Translations under genes and position numbers: made by a program
Assembly (NCBI GenBank): GCA_030832095.1
Contig: JAURJT010000064.1
Coordinates: forward strand, 1-64,000
DNA: 64,000 nucleotides
From: Gammaproteobacteria bacterium
GTDB lineage: Bacteria; Pseudomonadota; Gammaproteobacteria; Burkholderiales; Burkholderiaceae_B
Reading direction: 5' to 3'
Notes under the pieces: generated by a model
The model's input: only the letters and a program-made list of their open reading frames with translations
The model's database searches: none
Told to the model about the DNA's origin: nothing
Shown: positions 62,872 through 64,000 of the stretch, one piece after another
Layout: the number at the start of each line of letters is the position of its first letter
How positions within the stretch are numbered: position 1 is the stretch's first letter

Positions 62872-63690
62872 ATGAATAAAACTCAGCGCCATCCTGACTT
62901 TGCACAGCCAAGCGCCGGCATCTCTCCGATCTCGGCCTTTAGCGACAACTATATCTGGTTAGTCTCTAACGGTCGCCAAGCCTTGGTGGTTGATCCTGGT
63001 CAAGCGCAGCCAGTGTTGCAGGTTCTAAAAGAACAACAACTCTCACTGAACGCTATTTTACTCACCCATCACCACGACGACCACGTTGGCGGGGTTGCTG
63101 AACTAGTGGCACAAACGGGTGCCAAGGTTTGGGGGCCCGCTGGCGAGGTCTTGCCGGTGTGCGACGTAGCGTTGGTCGAAGGCGACACCTTCGAAGATAC
63201 TTCGCTTGAGCTAAAACTCTCGGTTTTGGATATTCCTGGCCATACTGGGGGGCATATTGCATTTTTTGGAACTTTCGGCACCACCCCAGTTGTGTTTTGT
63301 GGCGATACACTCTTTGCAGCAGGCTGTGGGCGCGTATTTGAAGGAACCCCCGCTATGATGGAAGCGTCGCTGGCAAAACTGGCAGCACTGCCAGTGGACT
63401 CGAGGGTGTACTGCGCCCATGAGTACACACTGTCCAATATGCGCTGGGCCAGTGTGGTTGAACCCGATAACCTTGCGCTGCAAAGTTGGCAAGAACACGC
63501 TAACGAGCAACGCCGGTTAAATCAGCCTACCCTTCCCAGCTCGATCGAACTTGAGTTGGCCTGTAACCCGTTTTTGCGCGTGCGGCAGCCCAGTATTGTG
63601 CAGGCCGCCACCAACTGGGCGCAACGCGAACTCACCACCCCGGTTGAGGTATTCGCGGCGCTCAGAGAGTGGAAAAACAACTTCCGTTGA
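62872..63690 (+). CDS. gloB: Hydroxyacylglutathione hydrolase (glyoxalase II)
   Basis: 272 residues of the metallo-beta-lactamase fold. The metal site is LTHHHDDHVGGVAEL; further ligands are in IPGHTGGHIAFFG, VFCGDTLFAAGCGRVFEG and VYCAHEYTLSNMRWA. It converts S-lactoylglutathione to lactate and glutathione in methylglyoxal detoxification. The mltD-like gene starts five bases after its stop, so they are co-transcribed. Confidence 0.96.
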   Translation: MNKTQRHPDFAQPSAGISPISAFSDNYIWLVSNGRQALVVDPGQAQPVLQVLKEQQLSLNAILLTHHHDDHVGGVAELVAQTGAKVWGPAGEVLPVCDVALVEGDTFEDTSLELKLSVLDIPGHTGGHIAFFGTFGTTPVVFCGDTLFAAGCGRVFEGTPAMMEASLAKLAALPVDSRVYCAHEYTLSNMRWASVVEPDNLALQSWQEHANEQRRLNQPTLPSSIELELACNPFLRVRQPSIVQAATNWAQRELTTPVEVFAALREWKNNFR

Positions 63691-63695
63691 AGCCC

Positions 63696-64000
63696 ATGCG
63701 TTTGTTTCGTTTATTGTGCGTGCTCAGTCTGCTGGCCTTGGTGGGCTGCGCTGCCACGGATCAAAAAAGCCGTTACGTCGCTGCGGACACCTCGCGCACA
63801 ATCGATTTAACGATCCCACCGCTTGACGTCTGGGAACGCATCCGTCGCGGTTTTGCCATCCCCAACCTCAACACGCCCCTCTCGGCCAAGTGGACAGCCT
63901 ATTACGCCTCGCACCCTGAAGCGATGCAACGCATGGCCGAACGGGCTGGCAAATATTTGTATTACATTGTTGACGAAATCAACCGACGCGGCCTGCCCAC
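63696..64000 (+). CDS. mltD: Membrane-bound lytic transglycosylase D, N-terminal part (cut by window edge)
   Basis: About 101 residues are inside the window. A lipoprotein signal peptide with lipobox LVGC (Cys near residue 18) is followed by LDVWERIRRGFAIPNLNTPL and YYIVDEINRRGLPT, the start of MltD before its SLT and LysM domains. It would cleave peptidoglycan from the outer membrane. The position just after gloB is the usual one. Confidence 0.88.
   Translation, partial: MRLFRLLCVLSLLALVGCAATDQKSRYVAADTSRTIDLTIPPLDVWERIRRGFAIPNLNTPLSAKWTAYYASHPEAMQRMAERAGKYLYYIVDEINRRGLP

Overview
The window reads as chromosome of a free-living betaproteobacterium, most likely Burkholderiales and Alcaligenaceae-like. 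The reasons are the right-end order methyltransferase / gloB / mltD next to rnhA and dnaQ, three Bug-type (TctC) periplasmic receptors, three mandelate-racemase-family enzymes, a Burkholderia-type porin and a moderate base composition. No rRNA, CRISPR array, transposase or phage structural gene was seen. This assignment is inference from gene content only.

Layout. 1-350: two tandem minus-strand genes for short peptides with identical double-glycine leaders, the left one cut by the window edge; they look like RiPP or bacteriocin precursors. 714-8521: CapA-like phosphoesterase, exported amidohydrolase, peroxiredoxin, UspA, a DSP-like phosphatase, a formylglycine-enzyme-like exported protein, a GST+MFS pair and an orphan ModA-like receptor. 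8780-12488: small membrane protein and an arsenic operon (gapdh-arsJ-acr3). 12793-13463: PIN toxin-antitoxin pair. 13463-21889: slyX, GST, amidohydrolase, enolase-superfamily enzyme, split chromate transporter, MmgE/PrpD protein, K+ channel, ybaK, lytic transglycosylase. 22117-27133: polyamine-type ABC transporter beside a fused uraD-uraH (ureide pathway). 27292-40190: TAXI receptor, Bug receptor, ppc, outer-membrane barrels, YtcJ-like hydrolase, and a fumC-aquaporin-amidohydrolase operon.

40287-50835: thioesterase, a GrdB/PrdB-like gene whose in-frame UGA is followed by a bacterial SECIS-like hairpin (probable selenoprotein), a divergent transglutaminase-like protein, AlkB-like dioxygenase, FAD oxidoreductase, spermidine-synthase-like membrane protein, MobA-like nucleotidyltransferase, Bug receptor, amidase. 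50869-56856 is the accessory zone: VapBC, tRNA-Val(CAC), a 34-bp duplication of the tRNA 5' half, an Abi_2/AbiF HEPN gene preceded by a structured, terminator-ended RNA, a second copy of that RNA with a decayed abi start, a lone CcdA-like antitoxin, a secreted lipase, a barrel protein and a DUF1640-type coiled-coil protein. 57091-60509: enolase-superfamily / Bug / enolase-superfamily cluster. 60604-64000: dnaQ, rnhA, methyltransferase, gloB, mltD (partial).

The metabolic theme is uptake and breakdown of organic and sugar acids (receptors, racemase-family dehydratases, lactonase-like amidohydrolases). Defence or competition is represented by the peptide genes, two complete toxin-antitoxin pairs and the abi locus. 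The three most interesting loci are the SECIS-bearing GrdB-like gene, the abi gene with its duplicated structured RNA beside a broken tRNA copy, and the tandem leader-peptide genes at the left edge.
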